NCBI GenBank assembly: GCA_037043455.1
Contig: JAWPHD010000140.1
Coordinates: 124,001-188,000, forward strand
Direction of reading: 5' to 3'
Length of the DNA stretch: 64,000 nucleotides
From: Cyrtodaria siliqua
Lineage: Eukaryota; Mollusca; Bivalvia; Adapedonta; Hiatellidae
In this document: positions 35,796 through 45,129 of the stretch, piece after piece
How the letters are laid out: each line of letters starts with the position of its first letter
Numbering within the stretch: the first letter of the stretch is position 1
Program-made: the position numbers and the translations under genes
Notes under the pieces: generated by a model
Seen by the model: the letters and a program-made list of their open reading frames with translations, nothing else
What the model was told of the DNA's origin: nothing
Databases searched by the model: none

Positions 35796-38700
35796 GTAAG
35801 GCAATTTACTTTTTTGCTTTAAATTATGTTCACTAAATTTATTTCACAACATATTGTTTGTTTTTTAAACTAAAAGCGGAATTAGTATATTCTTTAAAGA
35901 GACTAAAAGCGGTATTGTACATGTATTTCAATATGAATAATGTATACAGTTAGCGTTGGATACTAAACAGCGATAGAAAAAATTAAATATACAATATCTT
36001 TGAAACTTAAAACGAATCATAAATTTGTTTTTTTTACATTTCCATACCAGAAGTACATTTTAAGCAATCTTCGTATGTGAAAACTTTATGTAACGACTTG
36101 TTTATTTTGGTTATGCCAAACTAAAACTTCTCAACAAATTTGCGACAAACTTCTTTAATTGATAAATATGTCTGAAGGAAGCCTCGCATGAAATTGTCAT
36201 GTTTCGTTGAATATCGTGTGGTTTACTTTTGATATATACTCATGGCTACAAGGCTGTGGAGTGCTGCAGCCTAGTGGTAGAGTGTGGGACCCAGGATCGA
36301 AAAGTGGTGGATTCGATCCGCGCCATGACCACATGTATTGTGTCCTTGAGCAAGACACTTTATCTACATTTGCTTAGTACTGGTTCTATCCAGGAAGACA
36401 TCGAGAGTGATTAAAATATGTTCATAGAGCTTTCGTTACAATCGATGTAAAACAAAATAAGTTTAAACTAAGCCTGAAAAACATGCTTTTGATCTCTTTA
36501 TTAATGTTGAAAATCAACAAGTGTCTCTTTACAATAAAATACAAATGGTATGACCGGAATTAAAGAAAATGGTATAATTAAAAAGAAATCTGATCAAAAT
36601 TCGGTATGTCTTGATATATTCAAACAAATTATACACTTTTTACCATTTTATACATGTCCTATAAATCAGTGGTAATATTTATGTAAAACGTATGTTCTAA
36701 AACCTATTTTCAGACGTTGACTGCATGTTTGACATATAGAGATATAAATTGCTTTTCTATCCAAATGAAATTATTTTAAGACATTTAGTTTAATTGTGTA
36801 TAAAAAATCAAATTAGAAAGAAAATAACATAACTTCAGCTGTTTTATTATAACTTTCCACAATCAAATGAGATAAACATGAAACAGTTATTCATGACATT
36901 TCATGTCCAGAAGATGTTTTGGATCATTTCTAAACTAACCGGTATCTTTATGAATAGAATATCGTCTTTGTTTGTTTTTAAAATCCTGGCAATCCACGAC
37001 CATATTAATGTATCTAATTTAATTAAGTACATCTTCATAACACCAAAGATGACCCTCGATTTCAAGATTCCAAGGTAAGGCCCAACATTAATTAGTTAAA
37101 TCTGCCTTTTCGAATGGTTTTAGTACATTTATGGTTAGACTATTTTTCGTATATATCACATTCAGTTTAGAATATTTTTGTATAATAAACATCATGCCTG
37201 AGATCATATTCAAAGTCCACACATAAATAATCCAAAGAAACTTTTCTTCGTATGGTTTTGTTAAACACTTATATTTCTTACTACTATTATTTTACCTTGG
37301 ACATGGCCAACTCAGCATGTTGTTTAAAAGCTGTTATAAGTGTAACCTCTTTTTTTTAATTGTTAGACACCGCCTAAAAGTAAGAGGTCGCGTTGGATTG
37401 TGGGAGGAATTGTTGGTATTGTCGCACTCGTCGTCATCGCTGCAACAGTTATAGTGTCAGTCTATTTTAGGACAAAGCTTTCTCAAGACAACTACAAGGT
37501 AAGGCTACTTCACTACTTTATTGTATGTTAAACTTCCTCGGTAGGGCATATAGGTAGGACTATATAAGTGATATTTATCTGTCCGTCCATCAGTCCATGT
37601 TTCCGTCCGCAAGGTTTTTGACATTTAAGGTCATAATTGTTAATGTACCCTTTGTTTTTAAACTTATACTGGTTAGGGGCCAGTTTCCGTCATTCTCATT
37701 TAAAAACTGTTTTTACACTGCAAATTACTTACGCGATGTTACTTACTGACTGACGTTTAGAACAGAAGATTGGAAACAGAAGAAACAACCAAAAAGTAAA
37801 TAAGCGGTACAAAAACGAAAGGGATTTCTCCGAAAATTGTGTTTGCTTCCGTATATGGCGTTGGGGATGCACCCGCATACAGCCGAATATTAAATTATTT
37901 AAAAAAGAAAACAAACTGTTATGACGTGATATTTTTATCACACTTCAACTGACGCAGTTAAAATATACCGTGATAATATATTTTAATCAAAGAGAAACAA
38001 CTCGTACAACCTGGATTTGTTTGATTTACACATCACTACATTCTGTGATGCTTTAAAATAGACTATCTCTTAAGCCGGTGCTAGGAGGCGTGACAGGTGT
38101 TGCATCTTATAATTACCACTCGTGAACAGACTCAATAAAACCGAGTCTCCTACTTTTCTCTCTTGTTTGTGTTTGTTGCTTCCAAGAGATAACCTTTTCA
38201 GTATTTGTTTACATTGTTATGACTGAGATTTCGCTGCAGATGCTTTATTAAAATATGTTACAAACAGTGATACTCTTGATAATACAAGCTATTGCAATAA
38301 ATAGTTGCGACAAACGAGATTTAAACGGATATAAAGGCATATAATCAGGTAAGATTAATTAAATCTGGAAATAAATGCATGAGGTCACATTCTTAAGGCT
38401 GTCTTTTACAGGCAGCATGGGTCACCTTTTTCAGCAAAGATATGAATATCATTGTAAAAGAGAAAATTGTTGTCACAAAAACGGAGGAAGATATAACTTC
38501 ACCGGGAAAGTTTAGGACCATTTTCGACTTCAAAGGAGTAAGTACAATCGCTTCATCATACATCATATAACGGTTCATGTATCAGGCAACGTAGTTTTTA
38601 TAACATGTTTAATAGGTTTGTTTGGAACCGACTCTAGACAAACATGATGTTTAAGAAAATAAATAACAGAAGATCCACATATATTAGGTTCATACATCAT

Positions 38701-41700
38701 TGATTCATTTTAATTTCATTAGAAGTATGTCCTTAAATCAACAAAGCGATGACCCTGGCAGTGGATATCAGGTTTTGACTCTGAATTCGGAGATCAGGAG
38801 TTCGAGTCTCACTGGGGCCTTTGCGTACCTTCGGTGAATCCTTAGGTATGACGCTTTCAATATATTCCAGCCTATGTCAGACGGGTGGTCTCGTGTCTTT
38901 CCTTGATAACGAAAAGGAACTAATACTGGGAATATCTTCGATAGCAACAGTACGGAACGGTGTCCGTATTCCCTCTCTCTGGGGCGGCTCAAAATTACTT
39001 TAACAACGTGTTGATGAGCCGTTAAACAACACTTCGATTCAAGATCTGTCATATTTAACAAGTAGAGCTAGATGATAAATATATGTACTTGCAAGATATT
39101 TACATTCAAAATTAATTATTTATTAATGTATTAATTAAGCGAATGATAGTGACACAATTGAACAGAGAAGGAGATGAAAATCCTACATGTTATGTGTCGG
39201 ACTGGAATGATTATGGTGATCAGTCCACAGAAAAGATCATGGAAGACATGACTGCGGATAATGTGAGTAATATATTTAATTACTACATAACACATATCAA
39301 TCCTAGCTACTGGTGAGTTTCACATCTGCCTTACCGTTTGTATACCGCGCATTTACTGAACAAACAACACTGTCCGTTTAATAAAGATTAAAGGGAAAAA
39401 CAACACTCTTGATAGTTATAAAACTTTTGAAGGTAGCGCAATTTAAGAAAACGTCAAACAATCCAAATTTAATTTACTTTCATTTAAATGTATTCAAGCA
39501 GATTTAAGACAAAACGATACTGTATAAAGTGCATTGCTTGATAACGACTTCAGGTTTGCCGTCGGTCACTTTAATTCAACAGCATATATGTATATTATTA
39601 TTTTATTAAAGTGAGAAATAACATCATTACAAAATATTACATAAACAAAAAATACAGTATAATATAGGCAATATTAAGTAAACAAATGAATACCCAGCCT
39701 AAAGAGACTTATTAGTCACTATAGAAATATCAATTGCATTATTGATTTTACAACTCAGTTTTACAACTCAGGTATAACAAAAGTAAACATGAAAAATACA
39801 ACAACAAAAAATGATAGATCAACTGACATAACTAAATATGTAACTGCTTATTGTTCTCCAAAATACAAAACTTAACTAATAATACATTTTGCATATAACA
39901 GCCTATTACGTAGACAGGTAGTATTCTGTATTTCCTTCATGTATAGGAGAGCATAGATACCCGTTGTTGAGTGAAGACAAGTTTTAACCCAGTAAATGAA
40001 AACATTTCACTGACAGTCAAACTATAAGACACGCAGTCCCAGTAAATGAAAACACTTTACTGACGATCCGTATTACCAATGTGCTTGCATTCTTCATCAA
40101 AAAACGTTTCTAGGTAAAATGGTCAATATGCTTTTTATCATAATGATACGCACATAAGATATCAGTTTATAACTAGGAGGAAATAAAGGTATATATATAT
40201 ATATATATATATAGTAGTTCGTCCGAAGGTTGTCTGTCCTTGGTAGTTCACAAATATTTCTCCCCATATATATACATATATATATATATATACATCCTAG
40301 CTAATGGTGAGTTTATACGCGGCATTGATATAACTAGCATTCACATCTGCACTACCGTTTGTATACCGCGCATTTACTGAACAATCAGCAATGTCCATTT
40401 AATAAAAATTAAAAGGAAACACAACACTCTTGATAGTTATACAACTTTTGATGGTAGCGCAATTTAAGAAAACATCAAACAATCCAAATTTTATTTACTT
40501 ATTATTAACTTTATAAAAAATAAATGACAATGACGATTATAGTATTACACTTTTTTTATTTTATGGGAAGACATTTGATCGTATGCCATAGCTTGCAGAC
40601 TTTCGACTATACAGTTATATAAATATGTTCTTATAATGATTATACTCATATTACAAAGATGAACCTCACTATCACCGTTGATCCCCGAACAATTACATAT
40701 GAAAGCACCGGTGAGCTGGTGGACATTCAAACTCTGTCACCAAGAGCCAGGGAGATGTGTTTCGGTTACAAGATCGTCAAAGTCACCGAAAAGGCGGATG
40801 ATGGTAAGTTATGTGGAAAAATAGTGTTACTTTCTGATTGTCGTTTTAAAGTAGAATACAGCTTAATGCGGTGCTAGGAAGCGTGGGAAGTGTTGCCTCA
40901 TAATTTTGCGACTTTATACCGCTTAAGCCGTTGCTAGGCGTCGTGAGAGGTGATAAGCCTTATATTACCTTCCATGCCCTCAATAAAACCGAGTTTGCTG
41001 TTTTGTTCTCTTATGTGCCATTGCTTCCAATGTATTTATTGTAACATTCACATGTAATGAGGAGGCGTCCGTGGCCGAGTGGTTAACGTCTCTGACTTGA
41101 AATCACTTGCCCCTCACCGCTGTAGGTTCGATTCCTCAGGGGCCTAGGAATCTTTATGTGAGGAAGCTATCCAGCTGGCTTGCGGAACGTCGGTGGTTCT
41201 ACCCAGGTGCCCGCCCGTGCACGAAAATTGCCCGGAGGGGCACTTGGGGTCTTCATCCACCAATGGAAGCTGGAAAGTCGCCATATGACCTTGGCTGTTG
41301 GTGCGACTATAAAATCCAATTCAATCATGTAATGAATCTGTGCAGGGTCTGTTCGAAATCGACAAATTATTGTCCGCATATGCTTGTATGTGAAAATCAT
41401 TAGGGACACGTGTTTCTCGAATGTCGTTTATCCTAATCGCCTTTGAATATCATCTTTCCCAGTGTGCGTGATCAATGATCCAGAAAGTTAAACTAAATTT
41501 GACTAAAGTTGACATTTGTCGCGAAGGCTGTCTTTATGTCAGTATTATCGAAATGTTCTTTATGCATACATTCAAGTAGGTATAAACGTCAAACAGGAAA
41601 TGTAGCTCTCACAAAACAGTCAAACAAAAATAAAATGTTCATAAGCAAGGATTGTGAGATCACAAACACAAACAGGTTGACAATAAGGCTAGGGCCTTGA

Positions 41701-42571
41701 AACGGTCAGTAGCAAAAGGTCGCTTGGGGTGTGGGGACAACTTTTTGGCCAACATCTTATTTTGTTGTCCTGCGCAGCATGCGTTAATATTACTTTTGAT
41801 GAAATATATTTAAGTACTTGTTGTTTTTGTATTCATAAAAGTAATTTCAGAGTAATGTATGTTGTTTTACCCTGTCAGTAAATATTGTTCAATATAACAA
41901 TGTTATTCAAAGAAAACACTTTACTCGGGCCTCAATTTATATACTTTAGCTAATCGGCCATGTAGCATGTAAGCAGTAAATAAGCAAGACCTGACCTTGA
42001 ATTCACCAACCATTATTGAGAATATTCTTAGACTTAAGCCCAAGTATGCAAATTTCAATCACACATATTTCTATAAGTTTAAAGGATAGACGTTCATAAG
42101 AAGCTGCTATGTATAAATATGATGAATTCTAATGAATAGCAACTTCATACGATTGTTTATCTATGATGGTCATGGGAATATTTGTGAATGAAATTTTAGT
42201 ACTTGAGCTGAAGTCTAAGAATAATCTCAAGAATGGTTGGTGAATTACAAGCCAGAGGTAGCGTTGGGAAATAGGTCCTTAAAGTAAAATGACACATAAG
42301 CCGGTGCTACTGCGGCTTGACGGTGTTTAATCTTAAATTGACTCTGATGAACTGACTCATAAATCAAGTCTCTTTCTTTCTTGAATTGTGTGTGTTCGTT
42401 TCTTCCAAAGGATCCCATTTTCAATATTTATTGATACAATTGTCTTCTTTTATTTTAGGCACAGTAGCTAGAGACAAAAGGGGATTGTATGACATTTGCT
42501 TCAGATTTATATCTTTAAATACACGTGATGATAAGGATGATGAGGATGAAACATACTGTATAATAGAATAA
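35730..42571 (+). CDS. BRICHOS-like type II membrane protein with furin-releasable C-terminal peptide (6 exons)
   Basis: Hand-built model: exons 35730-35795, 37367-37498, 38412-38537, 39140-39262, 40659-40803 and 42459-42571, total 705 nt, 234 aa plus TAA. Introns 1-4 are phase 0 and intron 5 is phase 1; all are GT-AG. Residues 1-31 are cytoplasmic and end in KSKRSR. About residues 32-53 form one hydrophobic helix (starting WIVGGIVGIVALVV), with no signal peptide, so a type II topology. Residues ~95-198 look like a BRICHOS domain: FRTIFDFKG followed by a strand, then CYV (first Cys), later STGELVDIQTLSPRAREMC (second Cys). Then comes R-D-K-R, a furin consensus, and a 29-residue tail starting GLYDICFRF, with Cys at tail positions 6 and 26 and an acidic run between. 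In ITM2/BRI proteins and annelid peptide precursors BRICHOS chaperones a beta-prone C-terminal peptide. Family assignment rests on pattern, not on a search. The gene lies between Penelope-like fragments, and its introns hold SINEs and a MITE. Confidence 0.72.
36258..36415 (+). mobile_element. tRNA-derived SINE in intron 1
   Basis: Box A TAGTGGTAGAGTG (36272) and box B GGATTCGATCC (36309), 'GTGTCCTTGAGCAAGACACT'. Body short. Confidence 0.65.
37367..37498 (+). CDS. BRICHOS-like gene, exon 2 (transmembrane segment)
   Basis: Acceptor is a T-rich tract plus TTGTTAG; donor is AAG|GTAAGG; 44 codons, phase 0 on both sides. It encodes TPPKSKRSRW, then an unbroken hydrophobic stretch of about 20 residues, then RTKLSQDNYK. 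Positive charges precede the helix, which fits N-in (type II) topology. Confidence 0.7.
38066..38215 (+). mobile_element. Hairpin SINE-like element, type B, in intron 2
   Basis: 'CTTAAGCCGGTGCTAGGAGG', stem AGACTC/GAGTCT, then 'TTTGTTGCTTCCAAGAG'. Confidence 0.6.
38412..38537 (+). CDS. BRICHOS-like gene, exon 3 (linker and start of BRICHOS region)
   Basis: Acceptor CTTTTACAG, donor GGA|GTAAGT, 42 codons, phase 0. The exon ends with FRTIFDFKG. A conserved aspartate in a hydrophobic context just before the central strand is a feature of BRICHOS domains; the Asp in DFKG is the candidate. Confidence 0.65.
38745..39047 (+). mobile_element. tRNA-derived SINE in intron 3
   Basis: Box A TGGCAGTGGATATC (38756), box B AGTTCGAGTCTC (38799), tail 'GATGAGCCGTTAAACAACAC'. 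Spurious frames on both strands derive from it. Confidence 0.7.
39140..39262 (+). CDS. BRICHOS-like gene, exon 4 (first BRICHOS cysteine)
   Basis: Acceptor TTAATTAAG is weak (short pyrimidine tract), but it is the only nearby AG that keeps phase 0 open. Donor AAT|GTGAGT; 41 codons. It contains NPTCYVSDWND; the CYV after a basic/acidic turn matches the first-cysteine strand of BRICHOS proteins. Confidence 0.6.
39293..40502. repeat. Intron 4 direct repeats of ~190 bp, 1 kb apart
   Basis: 39293-39482 and 40289-40502 share 'TTTGTATACCGCGCATTTAC', 'CACTCTTGATAGTTATA' and 'GGTAGCGCAATTTAAGAAAAC'. The second has about 27 extra bases after 'GGTGAGTTT'. Between them: AT-rich sequence, a 46-bp tandem pair at 39988-40065 and TA tracts. 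Could be termini of an unknown element or a diverged tandem duplication. Confidence 0.65.
40190..40293. repeat. Two (TA)n tracts in intron 4
   Basis: TA runs at 40190-40213 and 40265-40293 with unique sequence between them. Confidence 0.85.
40659..40803 (+). CDS. BRICHOS-like gene, exon 5 (second BRICHOS cysteine)
   Basis: Acceptor ATTACAAAG, donor GATG|GTAAGT, 145 nt, leaving phase 1. It encodes MNLTITVDPRTITYESTG and then a segment ending LSPRAREMCFGYKIVKV. The Leu...Arg-Glu-x-Cys-x-Gly pattern matches the C-terminal cysteine strand of BRICHOS domains. The exon also reads as an isolated ORF starting at its own ATG, which is fortuitous. Confidence 0.65.
40863..41035 (+). mobile_element. Hairpin SINE-like element, type B, doubled, in intron 5
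   Basis: A 5' piece ('GCTTAATGCGGTGCTAGGAAG', 40863-40915) is followed by a second start ('CCGCTTAAGCCGTTGCTAGG', 40919) running to 'CATTGCTTCCAATG'. Begins 60 bp after the exon 5 donor. Confidence 0.55.
41064..41332 (+). mobile_element. tRNA-Ser-derived SINE in intron 5
   Basis: Head resembles tRNA-Ser: box A TGGCCGAGTGG (41072), anticodon loop CTTGAAA (TGA), long variable arm, box B GGTTCGATTCC (41125). Body has 'CGTCGGTGGTTCTACCCAGG', 'CACGAAAATTGCCCGG' and 'GGAAAGTCGCCATATGACC'; ends 'GTGCGACTATAAAATCCAA'. The acceptor stem does not pair, so it is not a tRNA gene. Confidence 0.85.
41572..41735 (-). mobile_element. Penelope-like distal tail in intron 5
   Basis: 'GGTATAAACGTCAAACAGG' to 'GGCTAGGGCCTTGAAACGG'; distal part of the tail only, antisense to the host gene. 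Confidence 0.55.
41999..42246. mobile_element. MITE in intron 5
   Basis: About 62-bp inverted ends: left GAATTCACCAACCATTATTG..., right ...CAAGAATGGTTGGTGAATTA, extending inward through 'AGACTTAAGCCCAAGTA' / 'TACTTGAGCTGAAGTCT'. Centre about 120 bp, no coding sequence. Confidence 0.75.
42293..42440 (+). mobile_element. Hairpin SINE-like element, type B, at the exon 6 acceptor
   Basis: 'TAAGCCGGTGCTACTGCGG', 'CTCTGATGAACTGACTC', 'CAAGTCTC', 'TTTCTTCCAAAGGATCCC'. Ends about 20 bp before the acceptor AG at 42457-42458, so it may touch the polypyrimidine tract. Confidence 0.55.
42459..42571 (+). CDS. BRICHOS-like gene, exon 6 (furin site and C-terminal peptide)
   Basis: Acceptor is TTCTTTTATTTTAG, a strong pyrimidine tract; phase 1 entry restores Gly199. 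The exon encodes TVARDKR then the 29-residue tail beginning GLYDICFRFISLN and ending ETYCIIE, TAA at 42569-42571. The linker between the two Cys-bearing strands is nine residues of D/E/K/R, and net charge of the tail is about -6. The tail has its own exon together with the cleavage site. Confidence 0.65.
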
Positions 42572-42614
42572 CATATGTCTATTCCTGTGACGACTGCTAC
42601 ATAGCTATAAAGTG

Positions 42615-43068
42615 ATTACTGCTTCTTGTTGCTCTGGTTTCTGCCAAGTCATTGAGTACCTTCATTGTGACTTTCTATGCTATTGTGTTTTTTGTATTAT
42701 ATTTACACGAGCATATTTGTGTTTTACTTATAGTGCCTATTGATGCTGCCTTATTGGTTAGATATTAAATCATGGCGGGGATTTCTTTATGTGGACTGTC
42801 CTGTTTTAATGGGATGACAGTAGGGTAAGTGTGAGGTTTGGAACACCCTAGAACCGGTTAAAACCCCCCAGTGGCCTACTTTGCCACTGACCGTTCCAAG
42901 GCGGTAGGCCTATTGTCAACCCTTCTGTGTTTGTGATGTCGTTTGCATTTATTATTACTTCAGACTTCTTGTTTGTCTGCTTACGTTTTTGTTTCTGTGT
43001 TTTGTGGTTGACTGTCCTCCTTGAATGCTACTTTCCCTGTCCGATCTTTTTATATTTCTTTGTATTGG
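42615..43068 (+). mobile_element. Penelope-like tail directly after the BRICHOS-like gene
   Basis: The tail starts with 'CTCTGGTTTCTGCCAAGTC' about 45 bp after the stop codon and ends 'GATCTTTTTATATTTCTTTG'. Same orientation as the gene, so it forms or interrupts the 3' UTR. Confidence 0.65.
42764..42769 (+). promoter_or_regulatory. Candidate polyadenylation signal ATTAAA inside a Penelope-like tail
   Basis: First common signal variant after the stop codon of the BRICHOS-like gene, 193 bp downstream. It sits inside the inserted PLE 3' tail. The equivalent position in the copy near 32905 reads GATTAGATC, so the signal arose by change within this copy. Use of the signal is inferred; no transcript evidence is available. 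Confidence 0.3.
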
Positions 43069-43549
43069 TGCTAATGGTAATGTGGACAGTGCCTTAAAGC
43101 ATTTGTTTTACTTGGCAATCCGGCTTATGTATAGAAAAATATGATACATACAATGAACGTTTATTGGTTTATTAGAATAAGAACGAAAACAATGGTTTTC
43201 ATTGTAAAGCTTTTGTGAATTATGTTTATACTTTTATACGTACATATACGTTTTATGCAACACATTTAAAATGATATAAACGCAAATTATTGAGCTGTAA
43301 GTGGTGTTATAATATCATAATATTGAACCCATTTGGGAATGTATAAAAACACCAAAAATTGAGGCCGTGATGTCAATAGTAAAATAATGCATACTTTGGT
43401 CCAGAAAATGAGGCGAAGGGTGTGATAATAAAATTAGCACAGATATATAAATTTGTAATCAGGCGATCGTTTTAGAAATTTTTATTAATGCATTAATATA
43501 TTATGTATACTATTGCTTGAATAATGCATTCATATATTGTGTAAAATAT

Positions 43550-43861
43550 CTTTAAAAACTTGTTGGTTTGCTGTGCTCCGACCTACTCACTAAAGAGGTA
43601 GCTACCCAACTTGTTTGAGCATTTAGGGCCCTTTTTACATGTGTTAGGACGCGCCGCAAATCGCACCAATATGATAATTTTATTATTCATTATAAATCAA
43701 AACTAAACACAAATCATTGAGACATATTAAAATATACGTATGTATAATTCAGATAGGACACTACGTTTTGTAAAATAGAGGACGATGTAAAATAAATTCT
43801 AACTACCTACCCATTTAAAACGTTTTGGGTCGGAGCACAGCAAACCAACACATTTTTAAGG
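43550..43861. mobile_element. Foldback/MITE element
   Basis: About 33-bp inverted ends: left CTTTAAAAACTTGTTGGTTT GCTGTGCTCCGACC, right GGTCGGAGCACAGC AAACCAACACATTTTTAAGG. 'AGGCGATC' outside both ends (43459, 43861) suggests an older, longer inverted repeat. Confidence 0.7.
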
Positions 43862-44929
43862 ATCGCCTAATTTGTATATTATTGAATTTTAAACTATTTT
43901 TTTATAGTTAAACTTATGTTTCCAGTGTTTCCAGTGTTGTTATGCATCGATACAATTAGTTTAAATTGAACATACACATCAATTAAAATGTTATCTGATG
44001 TAAGTTTTAGGAATATTTAGATTGATTTGGCATTTGTGTGTCATTTTTATTTGAAAATCCAGTTTGCTCTCGGGGTCAGAATTGCAACAAGAAACTCGGC
44101 ACAGCCTCGTACCCGGTTACCATTCTGACCCTCGGGTAAGCTTTCCCTATCTCACATGGATACTCATGATGGATTCTTACATTCTCTAAGTCAACATTGC
44201 GCAATTACTTCTTTCTTATACAAATTCATGTTTCATGACGTTTTTGTGAAAATCTGTCTGTTACAACAATTTAACACCCGAGGTTAAATCGAATCAAAAC
44301 CAGAGCTTTTCAGGACTCGTTTTGTAAAAAAATGGGAAATTTACACATTTTATTTTTTAGAAATACTAAATGCACTTGATCAATACTTATGTTGTAACTC
44401 ATGTGTGTCAATAACCACTGTACTTGAAATGCAGAAACTATTTTCGTTTTTGTATTATCAATACCTTTTACTGGTAGTTAAATAATCAATAAGGCAAACT
44501 CAAATTAAATGTGTTTTAACATTTCGAGTGAATATATTTGTATGTATATTTGAAAATACAATATATTAGTATTTCTCTTTGTTGTTTTCAGTATATTTGT
44601 ATGTATATATGATGCACACTTACCCAATGCTGTACTTAATTTTGAAAATACAATATATTAGTATTTCTCTTTGTTGTTTTCATTTTTGTCCCATATAGTT
44701 ATCAACGTACAATGATCCAACTTATCATCTAGATTTATATTTGCATGAATTTTAATTTCTTTGTTAACCAAATGCGCAATAGCAATGCATTTGAACAAAC
44801 TATTTTGATAATTGGCCACACGTTTCCTAAGAGGTTCTGAGCATTTAAGTCGACGTTTTAAATTATGAAGAACAGTATAAAAGCAGAAGTATATGATGCT
44901 GATGCATGTCTATAAACAAAATATTTAAT

Positions 44930-44930
<1 letters not shown>

Positions 44931-44973
<43 letters not shown>

Positions 44974-44993
44974 CGTGCGTGTGTGTGTGTTTA
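44931..44993. repeat. (GT)n with CGTG interruption
   Basis: About 30 GT units with a GCGTGCGTGC block; the duplicate at 58515-58545 is shorter and mostly GCGT. Confidence 0.9.
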
Positions 44994-45129
44994 AATTTAC
45001 ATCTTATATGTTCCGTATGAATATTCTGTGGATGCTTAAAAAAACTATAAAAAAATAAAGTAGAAGCAAAAGTAGCACAGGAAGAGCAAAATTTACGCAG
45101 ACATCCCAAATCACGCATTTACACCACAA

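Noticed and set aside
41064..41142. Functional tRNA-Ser(TGA) gene
   Set aside because: The acceptor stem does not pair and the sequence continues into a SINE body with the usual tail.
15018..42440. Hammerhead ribozyme in the hairpin SINE-like family
   Set aside because: Some copies have CTGATGA or CTCATGA before the second hairpin and one has GAAA after it, but no single copy keeps both core strands and no stem III pairing was found. Two extra bases lie between core and stem II. A structure search on a consensus would decide.
42459..42571. Classical cationic antimicrobial peptide
   Set aside because: The C-terminal peptide has about nine acidic and three basic residues; charge is opposite to known BRICHOS-derived antimicrobials, so this role is not claimed.
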